64,000 nucleotides of DNA from Reticulitermes lucifugus (GCA_026260175.1 JAKCWW010000190.1:55287-119286); one strand, 5' to 3'; positions 20,865 to 33,469 are shown, counted from the first letter of the stretch. Numbers and translations: made by a program. Notes: a model not told the origin generated them from the sequence alone.

Positions 20865-22980
20865 ATCCCACACACACACACACGTTACTGAAATACAATA
20901 TAAACAGAACAATCAATTATGCCCTCTGTCGCAGCCTTGTATCATCAAAGGCCATCGTAATATCCGGATTGGTGGGTCAGCTGGGCGCCGTAACTCTCGT
21001 GTGTAAAGCAGGCCAAGGCATGAGTGCTGAAGTCTCCCGGTTCCCGTTGCTCGGCATATACCACTCCCTTCGTCTGTCGCTAGCACATCAATAAGGAATG
21101 GTTCTTGGGTTTATACAACTCCTCGCGAGGATGGGAGTTGAATGTGTCCCTTTGTTGTTCGTGTTGCTTTTTGTTAACTTGATAACCACTCAGTATTACT
21201 GAACCTTCTCACAGTATATCTGCGCTTAATACTAATGTAAAATCCATGGCTTGTTAATGATAAAAGAAGAGTAAAAAATGTTGAGAACGAAAAGGCATTT
21301 AATCTTTTCGGACGGACTACGTAATTAAAATATTTTGAACGTGATATAACGGAGCGGATATTAAAAGCATAAATCTGAAATTTAAAATTTCTAAGGTGTT
21401 AAAATTAAGACAGTAACTACAGTTAAATAAAATACATTAGCAATTGAATTAAAATTGCATTTGAAAATGGTATTAGTATTATTAACAATGTGAATGTTCT
21501 ACTATTTACATCATAACCTCATTTTTTGCTATTATGATCTTATACTGTTAGTACTATCGAATTTGTTTGTGATTTTTACGTAATTTAGCAGATTATGTTA
21601 ATTAGGACAATACAGTAACTTTATTGTAGCTAAATTAATGCACGTAACAAGTGAGGGTGCAACAGACGGTTGGATGGAATTCCTGATTCAAGCACACACA
21701 ACACTGAGAATAAAAACAGGTTATGTAGCAAGCATAGCAGATCAGGTGAACAAAACGCAGGAATGAATGTAGATGGGACGGATATGACATAACAAAAGCA
21801 AAACGTTTATGAATCTTATATGATCTGCTAACGTAAGCAATACGAGGTATTTTAAACGAGCATAGTCCATTATAAATATCTCGTGTAAAAATGTCAAGAG
21901 AATTCCGTTGAGAAACGAGACCAATATAATTCGTGTCTAACCACGTAGCCGATACTTGTATTTATCTCAGACTGAATCAGTAGGCCATGACATCTCTCGT
22001 GTAAAAGTTACATCCCTCTTCCCATTTTCCCTTTGTTCAACGTTCTATGAAAAATTGTGTTCAGTGTCTACAAGTAATCAGCTCTATAAGACAGATTGTG
22101 TGTTTCTTCTTTATTTTCTTGTCAAAGGATGAGATCGCAACCCAGCAGCAGGGTAAAGGTGTTTCTATGTCTTTAACATTTGTTAAGGGCGAGAAATATT
22201 TTGGAAAATACAGACTGTGTAAACTTCCAGCTGGAATAAACTTCTTTGTGCATTTTATAATTAGTGCAAGAGTTTAATTAACCACAAAAATCAAACTAGG
22301 GACCTTATTTTAGGGCCCTCAGTTCATATCTGATTACGGTTCCCTTTGATGTTTTCGTAGCTGATGGCTGCCACTAGTACCGTAATTTTACTTAGATTGT
22401 AAGAACTACTAAACATCCAATTTAAAGTATCCAAAATTCATGCACGTAAGGAATTCCAACTTCTCCGCTGAAAAATTGCTTGGTTGGGTGTAGTTTTATT
22501 TATATAAGTATTTATTGTATAAAATTGGATTTTTGATGTAATTTTTATCGTATATTTTGTATGGAACAGGGCTTCTAGTGTTATTTGTTTTTTATTATGT
22601 ATAAAACAAGTATTTTATTGTTATTTATTTCTTGTTTATTCTGTATAGAAAAAGAATTTTGGTACTTTTGTATGTTGTTTATTTTGAATGTAATAAGTAT
22701 CTAATTTTTATTATTCATTTATTTATTGTTTATTTTGTACAGAACAAGTATTTTAATAATATTTACTTGTTTACTTAATTATTCATTGTTTATTTTATAT
22801 AGAACAAGTGTCTTTGTGTTATACACTTATATGTTTATTTTACTCCGCTGTTACTAGCTCAGACATGACGTATAACGACGAGTACTAGGATTAGTGCATA
22901 ACAAACCGGAAGGAATGTACATTATGAGGTCCTCAGTTAGATCTAGGTAATGCTGTCTGAAATAGAGGGCCCTGAAATTT
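20865..22980. other. No recognised feature; T-rich quasi-repeat at 22500-22840
   Basis: A short CA microsatellite is at 20873-20884. From 22500 to 22840 four or five loosely similar blocks of about 80 bp recur (TTTATTTTGTATAGAACAAGT, TATTTTAATAATATTTACTT, TTATTCATTGTTTATTTT), an old tandem duplication. The rest is AT-rich with short frames only. Confidence 0.5.
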
Positions 22981-22984
22981 CATA

Positions 22985-23130
22985 CGACAGTAGATTTTGG
23001 AAATATTATTAAACATTCTTATGTTATGAAGTTGGCTTCTTCGGAAATGCGACGCCGTGTAGTCGGGTAAAAAGCTATCGACGTTACGGAAGAGTTTACT
23101 GCCTCTGTCTTCAGGGTAGATAGAATAATT
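22985..23130 (-). repeat. H2 repeat, single arm
   Basis: On the minus strand: ACCCTGAAGACAGAGGCAGT, AAACTCTTCCGTAACGTCGA, TAGCTTTTTACCCGACTACA, CGGCGTCGCATTTCCGAAGA. The core and the ACTACACGGCGT block are both clear. Confidence 0.75.
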
Positions 23131-23314
23131 CTGTTGCCATGAGAATGGACATGTTAGGTTTCCCCTAAACGTCGGCGATTCTGTACCAAACTGCACGATG
23201 TCACTCTCAGAATACACTGGTCCTCACAATCACCACCGACAGAACGCAATATATAACATTTTGTTTTTTTTCTGCAAATTTAAAAAAAAACGTAACATGA
23301 AAATTTCGAAATCT

Positions 23315-23510
23315 TCTGGGATACGATGCTGAGTTAAATGGTAAACAGCTACTGAGTTTTTGGAGGAGTTTGCTGCCTCCATCTTCATGGCCTGTATAGT
23401 CCAAGTCCACTAATCTTGGACTGCATGGAACCTGAAGATGAAGGCAGCCATATCCTTGGAAACATCAGTTACTATTTACCAATCTACACGGGTTCGCATC
23501 TCACAATAAC
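23315..23510. repeat. H2 element, two inverted arms
   Basis: Left half GATGCTGAGTTAAATGGTAA, ACAGCTACTGAGTTTTTGGA, GGCTGCCTCC-like sequence and ATCTTCA is mirrored by the right half TGAAGATGAAGGCAGCCATA, TCCTTGGAAACATCAGTTAC, TATTTACCAATCTACACGGG. About 55 bp lie between the two ATCTTCA/TGAAGAT blocks. Confidence 0.8.
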
Positions 23511-23841
23511 TGACTATTCAACAACATCGCTCTAAGAAATCAAGTGTCGCAAATAATATCGCGAGAGTGAGAATTCTGCACCTCCCAGTTGAACTGTTCA
23601 GAAGCACAGTGGTCATTATATTTACCACATGCTTTGACATTAAAAGGCCCTGTATTTTATGCAAAGGTTATTTGTCATATTCGTATAACTATTAGAATAA
23701 ATAGAGATTATTTCCTTGCGCATTATTAACAGGTTAGTCTTTGTAATGTGGACGAACTGATTCCTGTGATAGCAACAAATAGAAATGAAACACTCAGCTA
23801 GGTATATCACATATTTACATAGTTTAGAAGTTTATAACAAT

Positions 23842-24141
23842 ATGACTTGGAAATATCTTATAAATAAAAATATTGTGATGGTGAGGTTCTTTGTTGTGAC
23901 CTTGAGTAGGGAAATTACTCTGTCTAGTAATGGATGTGGTACACAGAACTCGGGTCAAATTGTAGAAAATAATTATTAGTTGTTGTTCTTTATGACTTGG
24001 AAATATCTTATAAATAAAAATATTGTGATGGTGAGGTTCTTTGTTGTGACCTTGAGTAGGGAAATTACTCTGTCTAGTAATGGATGTGGTACACAGAACT
24101 CGGGTCAAATTGTAGAAAATAATTATTAGTTGTTGTTCTTT
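23842..24141. repeat. Exact 150-bp tandem duplication
   Basis: ATGACTTGGAAATATCTTAT begins both copies (23842 and 23992), and I see no difference between them over 150 bp, ending GTTGTTGTTCTTT. As 150 is divisible by three it carries a minus-strand frame through both units, giving a 130-codon frame (23824-24216) with an internal 50-residue repeat. That frame is therefore not evidence for a gene. Identity means a very recent event or an assembly artefact. Confidence 0.95.
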
Positions 24142-24144
24142 TGA

Positions 24145-25530
24145 GCAGTACCACATAGAACGAGGCGTCTGGAGGGCAAAAGACGGGAGCTTAAGTTTGT
24201 CCAAGAACTTCTTCAATTTCCTCGTGTCAGCACGTTGTTATTGGCCTCTAGCATTGCGTGACTTATCCAACATTCATATTTTCGTGGCCTCGTTAAATAC
24301 CAAATGGAGATGGAACTCGTATACAAAGACTTCTAATGAAAGCATCAAATAGGCCAAACATCTGAAGTTAAGTGCATAAAATTCTTTCTTTTCCGTGTTC
24401 TACACATTACGTTTGATGATTAAATCATGTTACGTTAAAAACATCATTTTGTATTTTTCTTTCTGAGATCCAGGAAACGATATTTAGACTCATTTTTATG
24501 CTCGGTTGAGAAAACTTTAGTAGACGAAAAGAGGAAATCGAATTACCCTACGCCCCACAGCCTTGAGCACTTTCTGGTTTGTGGCTCTGGAACTGCTGCA
24601 ATTTGTTTTCATTTTTCTTAAGAAGTAAACAATTTTTTCCCAGTGTTGCTGATGTAGCTCTAATGCTGCGCCTGTCGTTTCTTGGACTAAGAGGCAAATA
24701 AGAGATTACTTATACCATCTCAGATCGGAGACACAGGAAGAAGTCAATTTTGAGAGAGGCGTTTTGTGAACAACGCGGGTTCCGGGATGATATAAAACAA
24801 TATATTTTTACAGATTTTTCATTCTTATATTTCTACATCTTCTCTCTTTTGTCCTCCTTCGTCTCCCTTAATTCATCGCCTTTTCCCTTCTCCTCATCTT
24901 CATCATGATCATCTTAAAGGTCATTATTATTATCGTCATCATGATCATCTTCTTCTTCTGTTCATTCAGGTCTGATAGGATGGATTATAATATTCAGGCA
25001 CTTTAGCTGAAACAGATTTCGGCACTCGCTTTGATTAGAATACAATACTCCAGAGGGGGCTCTCGAGCATTTTCGCAGATATACTGTGGGAATCATAAAT
25101 CGGATTTAAGTTTCTCTCAGCAGTGACTATTAATGTTACTGTCCTCTGGGGTGAGTAGTCTGGTAGGTACGTGCCGACGTCTAGTAGGAACCTGCTGTGT
25201 CCGTCTACGTAGTACATGAAGTAAAATAAAAGGGAAAATGTACTTTGATCTCTGTACCTATGTACTGGTCGGACATGGAGCTGAGCGACTTTGTTTTTGA
25301 TCCTGAGGGACTCCAAACTGCTCACATGAAGTAGATTATTCAGCAGCGGTGTCGTCCGCTCTAAGGCGAGTAGTTGCGCGATTAAGGATCTGTATTGCCG
25401 GAAATTAACACATAAATTAATTACTCTATAAATTTGGCCTCAATATTTATTACAAAAAAGAAAAGGTAGCGCGATTTAATTCGTATTTGCAATAGTAAAG
25501 TTGATCAAGCAGTACTGTTTATTATTGATA
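24145..25530. other. No recognised feature; polypyrimidine tract 24818-24965
   Basis: The + strand at 24818-24965 is strongly C/T biased (TCTCTCTTTTGTCCTCCTTC, TTTTCCCTTCTCCTCATCTT) and then holds CATCATGATCATC twice. A 96-codon minus-strand frame (25035-25325) has no recognisable domain. Confidence 0.5.
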
Positions 25531-25534
25531 CTGG

Positions 25535-25650
25535 GTAGCAAGTCTACATAGGTCGAATCTTGGCCGAGACATCGATTAACCTTACTGAAAGCATGCGTTG
25601 TTTTCCTCATTCCATTCAAGTAAACATAGGGCCACGGCTAATTTGCTCCG
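25535..25650 (+). mobile_element. tRNA-like SINE head, fragment
   Basis: AGGTCGAATCTTGGCCGAGA, CATCGATTAACCTTAC contains a B-box-like GGTCGAATC followed by a GAC...TTACC junction as in family D. It abuts a hAT-like terminus on the right. Confidence 0.45.
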
Positions 25651-25653
25651 TAC

Positions 25654-25870
25654 CAGTGGTTCCCAAAATATGCTCCGCGGATCCCAAGGGATCCAAGACC
25701 AGTTCCCAGGGGATTTGTGGATACATTTCTGTGATGGCTACTTTAACGTTTACTTATTTTTTAAATTAAAGAAATAATTGTTAAAAATAATCGAGGAACT
25801 GCTTTAATTGGCGATATGTTTATTTTGTATGACATTTAGAATATCTAATTAAGAAACTTCCTGTACCCGC
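25654..25870 (+). mobile_element. hAT-like transposon end, probably truncated
   Basis: CAGTGGTTCCCAAAATATGC, TCCGCGGATCCCAAGGGATC: a 5' CAGTGGTTCCCAA terminus followed by a CCGCGGACCC-like block is typical of non-autonomous hAT elements. No matching GGGAACCACTG end is found to the right, so the right boundary is a guess. No coding capacity. Confidence 0.5.
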
Positions 25871-26319
25871 GAAGCGACGGACAATCGTTTTAATTCATGT
25901 CAAATCATGCAATGCATTGTTACATGTACTATTGATACCTGTTAGTATCTATCTAAAATCACTTCTGAGTTATCAATTTTTAATTTTGGATACCTGTCAT
26001 CCTGTATATTTACGTGAGGAAGGATGTAAGGATCCGTTATTATTTTTCGAAGTCAAAAGGGCTCCGTGACCAAAGCCGTTCGGGAAATAGTGCTCCATAC
26101 CCTTCGAACTTGTTACTTTCAACCCATCATTACATGCTATATGTTTTGTGTTCCTGACAGGAGAGTTAAATAAACTACAATTACATGAATAACATCGATT
26201 ATAGGAATACTTTCGACAGGAATGGTACTCCAATACACATTTAGGAATATTTATATGCATTCTTTATCTCTCTTACGTCCTATGTAATCTACTCAGTGAC
26301 TTTATTAACCTAATGTTTG

Positions 26320-26900
26320 GAGAGTAGCCCTGTTAAAAATCTCGCCGCTTATTGTACGCTTTCGCAAAATTACGAACGAGCGACTATTGACTTCGTCATG
26401 TACGTCTGTCTGTCCATCCGTCTGTCCGTCCGTCTGTCAGTCGATCTGTCCATCCGCATGAAACAACTCGGCTCCCACTCGAAGAATTTTTATGAAATTT
26501 TATATTTGAGGATATTTCGAAACTGTGTCGAGAACATTCAAGCTTCATTAAAATCTGACAAGAATAAGGGGTACGTTACACGATGACAATATATCACGGA
26601 ATTTTTTTTAGGATGAGAAATATTTCAGACAAAGTTGTAGAGAAAATCAAGACATACATTTTGTTTTCAATGACGTTTTTTCCGAAAATCGTGTCGCTTA
26701 TGAGATAATGTGGAAAAATATGCAGGCCATATGACAATATAATATGGCGCATGCGCATTGCATGCTGGATAACTAAGGTTACAGTTGCACACGCAGAATA
26801 CGTAATCGTTTTTGCTTTTCCACTGCAAAAATGGTTACGCGAACGCGCCGCAATGTTACGTTATACGTACTTTGCCTGTCTTGTTATTCAGTATTTTACC
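26320..26900 (+). repeat. G repeat, about 0.55 kb copy
   Basis: Interspersed repeat with no coding capacity. Blocks in order: GCGACTATTGACTTCGTCAT, a GTCTGTCC/GTCCGTCC run, GAACAACTCGGCTCCCACT-like, AAGAATTTTTATGAAATTTTA, TCATTAAAATCTGACAAGAA, ATGAGATAATGTGGAAAAAT, GGCGCATGCGCATTGCATGC, ending TTTGCCTGTCTTG. All are colinear with 43740-44300. Neither terminal inverted repeats nor a tRNA head are evident; class unknown. Confidence 0.85.
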
Positions 26901-26904
26901 GTTT

Positions 26905-28220
26905 CCTGTTGTTATTTCTGTTGTAGGTCCAGTTATTCAACAGAATTAGGTCAACTTCTGTAACGAATATGGTGACACCTGACACGCTCTCAGCCTTACA
27001 AGAAAGGCACCATGCCTTTTAATGTCCACCACCTATTCATGTGTATTTTCCTGATATAGAGCGCATAAATCCCTCATTATTTGCAACTAATTAATATTGG
27101 ACTTTCAACTGGAACTCCTGATACTTAATGTATATATCTGGTATATAATTATATATCTGTATTGTGGAACCACACTTCCCTGCTGTATTTCAAAGAATGA
27201 CTGGCTTGGAATTCAAGCTGAAGACATATAATTGGCTCTAAGCCATCAGTAGTCCCATTGAAGTCACTAATTATGTCATTGTTTACCCCGGAGGCACTGA
27301 CTACTCGTTATTGAACCGAAGGAGGTTTGGCGAACTGGACCAGGGGGAGGGAGAAGCAGATGTCTGAGGATTGGATTGCATGAAAGGAGGCGGTCCATGA
27401 CGCACAGAGCGTGTGGGTTAGAAAGCGTCATGTTCGTACTCCATCCAATGCACCCTTGAATAAAGTTTGTTAAAGCATTTTTAAAAATTAATTCAAGTTG
27501 TAACTTGGAAATTTAACTAAAATATTCCATAAAATAAATCAGAATGACAAGTGGAAACACTCGTACATATAATAAAGGAACATTATTTTATCTGACAACT
27601 TGCATCATACTTCATTCATACCGTTTCGCGCGTGACGGCAGGTAACATAGCGGTCGCCGCTATTCAAATATGCCGTGCATCAGGGTCCATTCGGTTTAGT
27701 TCAATGTATTGCTCTTAGTGTTATGTTTTCACTCACCATTCTTACAGACGATTTGGGAATTATTTTCCGTTGACTTTCAGACACTCCTTAATCTAAGAAA
27801 CGCTTTTTCATTGCACGTCGAAGTTTTATAGGTTAAGCGAGCGAACAGGAAGCGACTATTGACAGTTGTCATGTAAAATTTTATCCCTATAACAATAAGG
27901 TATATCATATCATAAATTATTCACTTATGATTAATAACGCTGCCTGTAACTCCGGGTGTAAAACGTTGGGTGGTAAGGTAATAACTGACTAATATTTTGG
28001 AAGGAATGTGGTAGAAATAGTCGTCTTCTAAATTTATGTCTTATCCTGACATTTTCTTGGAGGGACTGCAGAAAATTACAGAAAACGTCAGTCATGATAG
28101 TTGTTCTCCAAGTCAAGATACGAACCCGGGACTTCGAAAACACAGAGAAGGAGTACTATCCAGTAAACAGCGGTGTTTGTTCGCTACATCAAATTTCATC
28201 CAACAACCCATAACAGTTGA
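26905..28220. other. Mostly unrecognised; G repeat scrap at 27835-27880
   Basis: AGGAAGCGACTATTGACAGT, TGTCATG near 27850 matches the start of the G repeat. CGAACCCGGGACTTCG near 28121 is a possible minus-strand B box remnant. CpG-richer at 27620-27680. Nothing else is recognisable. Confidence 0.4.
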
Positions 28221-28224
28221 GATA

Positions 28225-28500
28225 TGTGAGGTTCTCACAGCGGTGTTGCTGAAGGTTTAAGTCTCTTGTAATGTTACGTCGTTTCGACTTGTAAACGTTA
28301 ACTGACACTTCGAAAGATTGTAATGCCTTCACCGTCCGTGTCAAGCAGTCAAAATGTGGAGTTGGACTTCTTGATATGGACAATCCATTTCCACTTCCTG
28401 GACTGTTTGGCTTCGGATATGAAAACAGTACGATCCTTCAAAACGTCGGCAACTATTTACCACTCGACAAGGCCTAACATCCCTGAAGGCTTGAATCTTT
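28225..28500. repeat. H2 element, two inverted arms with longer centre
   Basis: Left arm: GAGGTTCTCACAGCGGTGTT, TAATGTTACGTCGTTTCGAC, TTGTAAACGTTAACTGACAC, TAATGCCTTCACCGTCC. Right arm: GATCCTTCAAAACGTCGGCA, ACTATTTACCACTCGACAAG, GCCTAACATCCCTGAAGGCTTGAA. About 110 bp lie between. Confidence 0.7.
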
Positions 28501-28504
28501 GTTG

Positions 28505-29960
28505 AGGCTACTTATTTAAGCGTGTTTATTTAAATGATTAATTGAAATGTCCTTAAACTGAGCCAAAATAAACATGGATTTAAAATACTTGAATAATATG
28601 TAATATATATTCATATCTTTATTATCAGAGCAGGTGGCTTCGTAATTAGGAAGCGCACAGATAGATAGAGAGATGGGCGGGCAGCAGATAGTGGGTTTGG
28701 AAAGCATTGAAAAGAAAACATGCCTTCCATGAGCTTTACTTTTTCTTCACTCTTGTAATGAATTGGAGGGACATCAGAATCTAAACTTCTCTTTTTTTTA
28801 CCTCCGAGATGAATTCGCTCCCATCACTAGCGTATAATCTAGGGAACTGCATGGAAATCTGCCCCGTTTTGAGAAGATGATTTTCGCTGAGCTGATCAGG
28901 AATTTTTTAGCCTTCTATGTAACCCTAAGTTTCATGGCCTTTTGCGGAAGAGCCTCTCACTAGTTCTTACCCTAAGCCATATTAATACAGTCCAAATTCT
29001 CAAATCCTGTGTTAATAACATCATCCCATTTTCACGTAGGGCTCCAAATTAATCTCTTTCATTAGATTCTCCAATTCATGTTTTCTCTTGATCTCCCATT
29101 CATGCTACATATTATGCCCACATAAACTTTCTTGACTGTATCATCCTAAATGCTATTGAAGAAGAGATAACTAGAGCATAAAAATTATTTCTGGGAGAAA
29201 GTTAGTTAGGAGATGTAATTGAAAATATAAAGAAAAAGGAAATTATTATCAGAATCTCTTGATACCATCCTACATAATCAAGTTTTAAAAACTGCACTAA
29301 ATTATTACGAACCCCACTTAAAGAAATATAAACATTTACAAACTCTGTGACAATATTGAAAAAGGGAAGTTTACAAAGACATGCCTTTCCAAAATCAGTA
29401 GTTAAATATCATTACAAGTGATGCTAAAAATATTGAGTGTGAATTCATAAATTGGGAATACGATAAGACAAAACTTAGGAAAAAATAGAGCATAACAGAG
29501 GGAAAGTATTGCATACAGCTAGTAACGTAAATAAACAACATGTGCAAAATCTTATATTTTTAGCGCCACATATTTGCTGACTGTCTTCAAATTAACGCAA
29601 TTGTACAGTAGGGGCAGTCTCAGAAATGATGGAGGTAGTGAAAGGTAAATAAGAACCGAGTGGAATTCATAAAATTGAATGCAAACGACACGACAAAACA
29701 AACTCCGTATTGTGTACAGTTACACAAAATCGAGCAAGTGTAAAGCTTTTTAAGAAGGCAGTAGGAAAACACCCATATACATGTGTCTGCAAACACAGAA
29801 CAAATACGATTATGATAACGCAGACATAATTACGAGCAAGCTGGCTGAAGTGGTAACGTTTCGTATATACAGCAGATGCCCAACTCGAAAATCGCCCTCT
29901 ACATCAACTGACCCCTCTCAGGTTAATATCATTGTCCTCGGTACCTTCGCGAAATTTCTT
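28505..29960. other. No recognised feature
   Basis: AT-rich, a short AGATAGATAGAGAGA tract at 28659-28674, short frames only. Confidence 0.55.
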
Positions 29961-29964
29961 GCAT

Positions 29965-30065
29965 AATATTCCAAGTTACGCCGTGACTGCTTCCTTCCAC
30001 ATCCCTCCAAATTCATTATTTACTCTCATGCAAGCATTCGAAGCCGTGGAGTCTTGAACTGGCGC
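29965..30065 (+). mobile_element. SINE-like family D, internal fragment
   Basis: TACGCCGTGACTGCTTCCTT, CCACATCCCTCCAAATTCAT, TATTTACTCTCATGCAAGC, ATTCGAAGCCGTGGAGT keep the family D order. It directly precedes an H2 element. Confidence 0.5.
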
Positions 30066-30079
30066 CTCAAGATTTGGGG

Positions 30080-30290
30080 TTCTTACAGCGGTATCTGCTG
30101 GAAGTTTACGCTCTGTCGTTGGCTAAATAGGTCCGATGTTTCGGAGGATTATATTGCCTTCATATTCATTCTCAAAAATCCAAGGTACTCCGAATGCTTG
30201 ATTCTGAAGATGGAGGTTATATGACCCACTCGACACATCGGGAATAAATTACGCAGTGACACAGTGTAACTTCCGAGAAAAACTGAATAT
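30080..30290. repeat. H2 element, two inverted arms
   Basis: Left arm GTTCTTACAGCGGTATCTGC, GCTAAATAGGTCCGATGTTT, CGGAGGATTATATTGCCTTC. Right arm TTCTGAAGATGGAGGTTATA, TGACCCACTCGACACATCGG, GACACAGTGTAACTTCC. The left arm's outer block CTTACAGCGGT is shared with 28238. Confidence 0.7.
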
Positions 30291-30294
30291 TCAC

Positions 30295-31080
30295 CGATAG
30301 CGCCGATCAATAAATTATTAATATACCCACGTTACAAATAATTTCAAAGATTATAGAAGATACATGTCTGAAACTATGTATAAAAATATCAAAAGTGTGC
30401 TGTCATAAGAAAGCGAAAGCATACAAGTTAGAGAGCAAAAAACCCCTCTTGAATGCCTATCATAAAACCAATAGCCACGAGTTCTCAGAATGGCACATAT
30501 TTCATTCATTTTTAGACAGTAAACATATACGAATTGAATACGATTCCAGAAAAATTTGTGTTTGTGTTCTGTCATAATTCCTGTCGCCCTACTGACACAT
30601 TTCTCTGCTGAGGACAATTCATGAATTGACGTCACGTCGTCGGAGAGAAATTCAACCCTGTGCCCTACATCCATTTTATTGTGTTATCTGACGGCGGTGT
30701 ATAATTCTCACCTAAATACCTTCGTTCGATATACGAGTAGGACTGACTTTCGCTTCACAATACAGGACAATCGATGATAAAAGTAATAATGGCATTGATA
30801 AATAAATAAAATAGCTGACAACGAAATTAATGGACAGGCCGCTTAAATATAATGAAATAGATACAAACACCCGTGTCTATAAACTATTTATGAACTATGA
30901 ACTGATTCATAGTCGCGATGTATTCTGCTCACTGTGGGAGGGACTGTAAGGATGGAAAGAAGTGTGTATAGCAGACATGAATGTTTAATATGTAGGAAGA
31001 ATGGAAAAAGGCTTCCAAGACTTGGATATAAAGTACGAAGCCAAGGTGCTTCCCGGTTTTGCATATTTATAGTAAATAAC
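30295..31080. other. No recognised feature
   Basis: A 107-codon minus-strand frame (30351-30674) with no recognisable domain; chance length. Confidence 0.55.
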
Positions 31081-31084
31081 CGCG

Positions 31085-31255
31085 AAAAATGTGCAACTGC
31101 TTCTGAAAAGAGAAGAGAAGATGAGAGAATTGAGGAGAACAGAAAGGAACAGAACAGATAGAGCGTAACACAAACGAAGGGAAGAGAAGAGAAGACAAGA
31201 GAAGGAAAAAAGAATAGAACAGAAGAGAATAGAATAGAAGAGAGAAATAGGCGTA
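31085..31255. repeat. Polypurine tract (AGAAG-type)
   Basis: Over about 170 bases the + strand is nearly all A and G, for example AAAAGAGAAGAGAAGATGAG and AGAAGAGAAGACAAGAGAAG. It is interrupted by a few pyrimidines near 31160-31180. Likely a decayed GAGAA/AAGAG microsatellite. Such mirror-rich purine runs can form triplex DNA. Confidence 0.85.
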
Positions 31256-31544
31256 ACGGGTTGTAATGAGACGAGACAGACCCGGACGGGTGTGACGTGG
31301 CAGAAAGGCTAGGTGAGACTACTTCCTTATTTCCTTTATTTCATTCTTGTTTGTTTTCCCCTGTTCTAAGCAGCATTAGCTGTAGGCTGTACTGGAAGGC
31401 CGAAAACGTTTGGTTATAAAAAGCCAAGGATTCGGCCCCGTAACTGTGACGTACCCGCAGTGACTAGCGATGCTTGCTTTACTGCAACACGGAGTGTATA
31501 ACTACGCCTTATTCATAAACACTGTCACATCTTAATCCAATCCT

Positions 31545-31692
31545 TATGGGATATTACGCCATGTCGCCTGGAATTACGTACTGACGTTTCGAGAGGTCAA
31601 GTATCTTTCTAAACGTCGGTAGATATTTACGAGTCGACACGGCGTAACATCACAGAATATTTGGAGCTTCAAAAACACCGCTAAGAGAACCT
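31545..31692. repeat. H2 element, two arms
   Basis: GGGATATTACGCCATGTCGC, GGAATTACGTACTGACGTTT, CGAGAGG on the left. TTTCTAAACGTCGGTAGATA, TTTACGAGTCGACACGGCGT, AACATCACAGAAT on the right, then ACACCGCTAAGAGAACCTC, the inverse of the outer block at 28228. The central CTGAAGATGG parts are largely deleted. Confidence 0.75.
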
Positions 31693-31694
31693 CA

Positions 31695-32620
31695 AAGGTC
31701 ACATTGTGGCATCTGTCTTTCAGCGCGGACAGAAAGTCACAACTTCATTAGTCAGCATCACAAATCAGAATATCGTGTACAGGCCTTTCGCTATGACTTT
31801 TGGGTTTGTTTAAAGTACGAATGTGTCACTGGAATTCGGGTACAGTATTAGCTAATGAGGCACCGTACGTCAAAGTCTGTACCGTTTGTTCAATTTTTTG
31901 CCTTTATTAAATAAGGCTGGAAGACTCAACAAAGGCATAGAAATTCTGCTGCTCTTCCTCTTGTCATTAAGCTGTCCTGCATTCAAATTGTTTTATTTTT
32001 GCTGCTGTCCTTTCCCATTGTGTTGCAAATTTGATGTCTACGTCAGTACATTCCAAATAATACGATATTCTGAATGGATAAAATCACTTCTTTGTCAAGG
32101 CATTTAGCACGGAGGGACGTGCATGTTGAATTTACCACCTTGCAGAGTGAGATTTGGAGGAACAGTTAAGCGTACGTTAGGTGTGCGACAGCGATATTGC
32201 TTACTGCACTAGCTACGTGGAGCAGAATTCTGCTTGAAAAGGTAATTAATTACTCTACTTTTCAAGATATTTGTCGCGTTTTATAAAACCGTATGTTTCA
32301 TTACAGAAAGGCCCGATATTGGACTTTGCCGTAAGTAAATGGCAGTCGTTTTACAAAGATTATGTTAACCATAAAGCTTTATACACTCTCTTTCCCCTCC
32401 ATTTTTGCCACGTGCTAGTCAGCCTAGGCCTCCTAGATATAAGTGTATTAATCCTTTACACGTGACGTCCAAATTGTGAATGGTCTCTATGTTTAATATC
32501 GTAAATGACCCCTTTAATCATTTGCTTTGCTGTAAACTACACTCTGACTTCTGACTTGCGTTCAGGAGGTGACTGGCCGGGACATCCACTATTGTGACTG
32601 AAGTATTCCTCAGTATCGCC
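31695..32620. other. No recognised feature
   Basis: Frames of 73 and 64 codons (31886, 32271) without similarity. No repeat family assigned. Confidence 0.55.
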
Positions 32621-32624
32621 GAGC

Positions 32625-32705
32625 TCAAATTAGGTCAAGGCCACTTCATACCATTTCAAAACCATTACTCACAAACCATCTCACTATTCGACGCTATGTA
32701 GCCTG
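32625..32705 (+). mobile_element. SINE-like family D, internal fragment
   Basis: AGGTCAAGGCCACTTCATAC, CATTACTCACAAACCATCTC, ACTATTCGACGCTATGTAGC resemble the TTATTCACCA...ATTCGACGCTATA part of family D. Confidence 0.4.
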
Positions 32706-32709
32706 GGAT

Positions 32710-33465
32710 ACTAGTGCCTGTATATAGTTTAAATCACATATAAATGAAATGGCAGTAAACAATATCCCGGAGAATGACAAATGCGCAGACAGTGTGTTTT
32801 TAAAGCGTCATGCTTTGTTTGTTTGTGTATAAGCGTCTTAACATTCATACTATTATTCGAATGAGATACAAGCGAAGAAAACTATAACGTTAAAACCTAG
32901 AAATGATAAAATAGCATAAATATTGATAAACATTTTAAGTGGAATAATCCGTAGAACATTGCAAAGTAAATTATGTAATAAGAAGTAAGTTGTCTGAATT
33001 GGTACTTTACTAGGAGCAGTCTAGGTTTTGGTACACCTAGGACTTAAGCGGAAGGCACGTGATTTGTTGCAACTGGAAAGACATAAGAGGACTGGTCTGA
33101 AAAGCAAAGGCGATTAACTTCAAATAACAACAATAAAGAGGTGCAGTATTTATCTAGAAATACAAAATAATTCCAGGACGAGTAGCCTAGCACATACGTA
33201 ACGAAGGACAGGAACAGCAACCTCCTTATGGGATTTTGTAATTAATTTAAGACTACTATGTCGGTAATTTTAATCATAACTTCATCTTGTGACATGTTAT
33301 TAAATAGTATTTTGACAGAAATTTAAAAATATGTATTTGAATTGGAAAAATTTATTATAGTAATTTTAACAATAACTCCAATTACTGAAACTACCGAACA
33401 AAGGCATCATCTGCTCAATGGAAAACTGTAAAAGACAATCTGTGAGATAACGTATGAGGTATATA
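32710..33465. other. No recognised feature
   Basis: AT-rich; short frames only. Confidence 0.55.
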
Positions 33466-33469
33466 CTAT

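Noticed and set aside
23824-24216. 130-codon minus-strand open frame as a gene
   Set aside because: It exists because an exact 150-bp duplication repeats the same 50 codons; no domain or composition supports coding.
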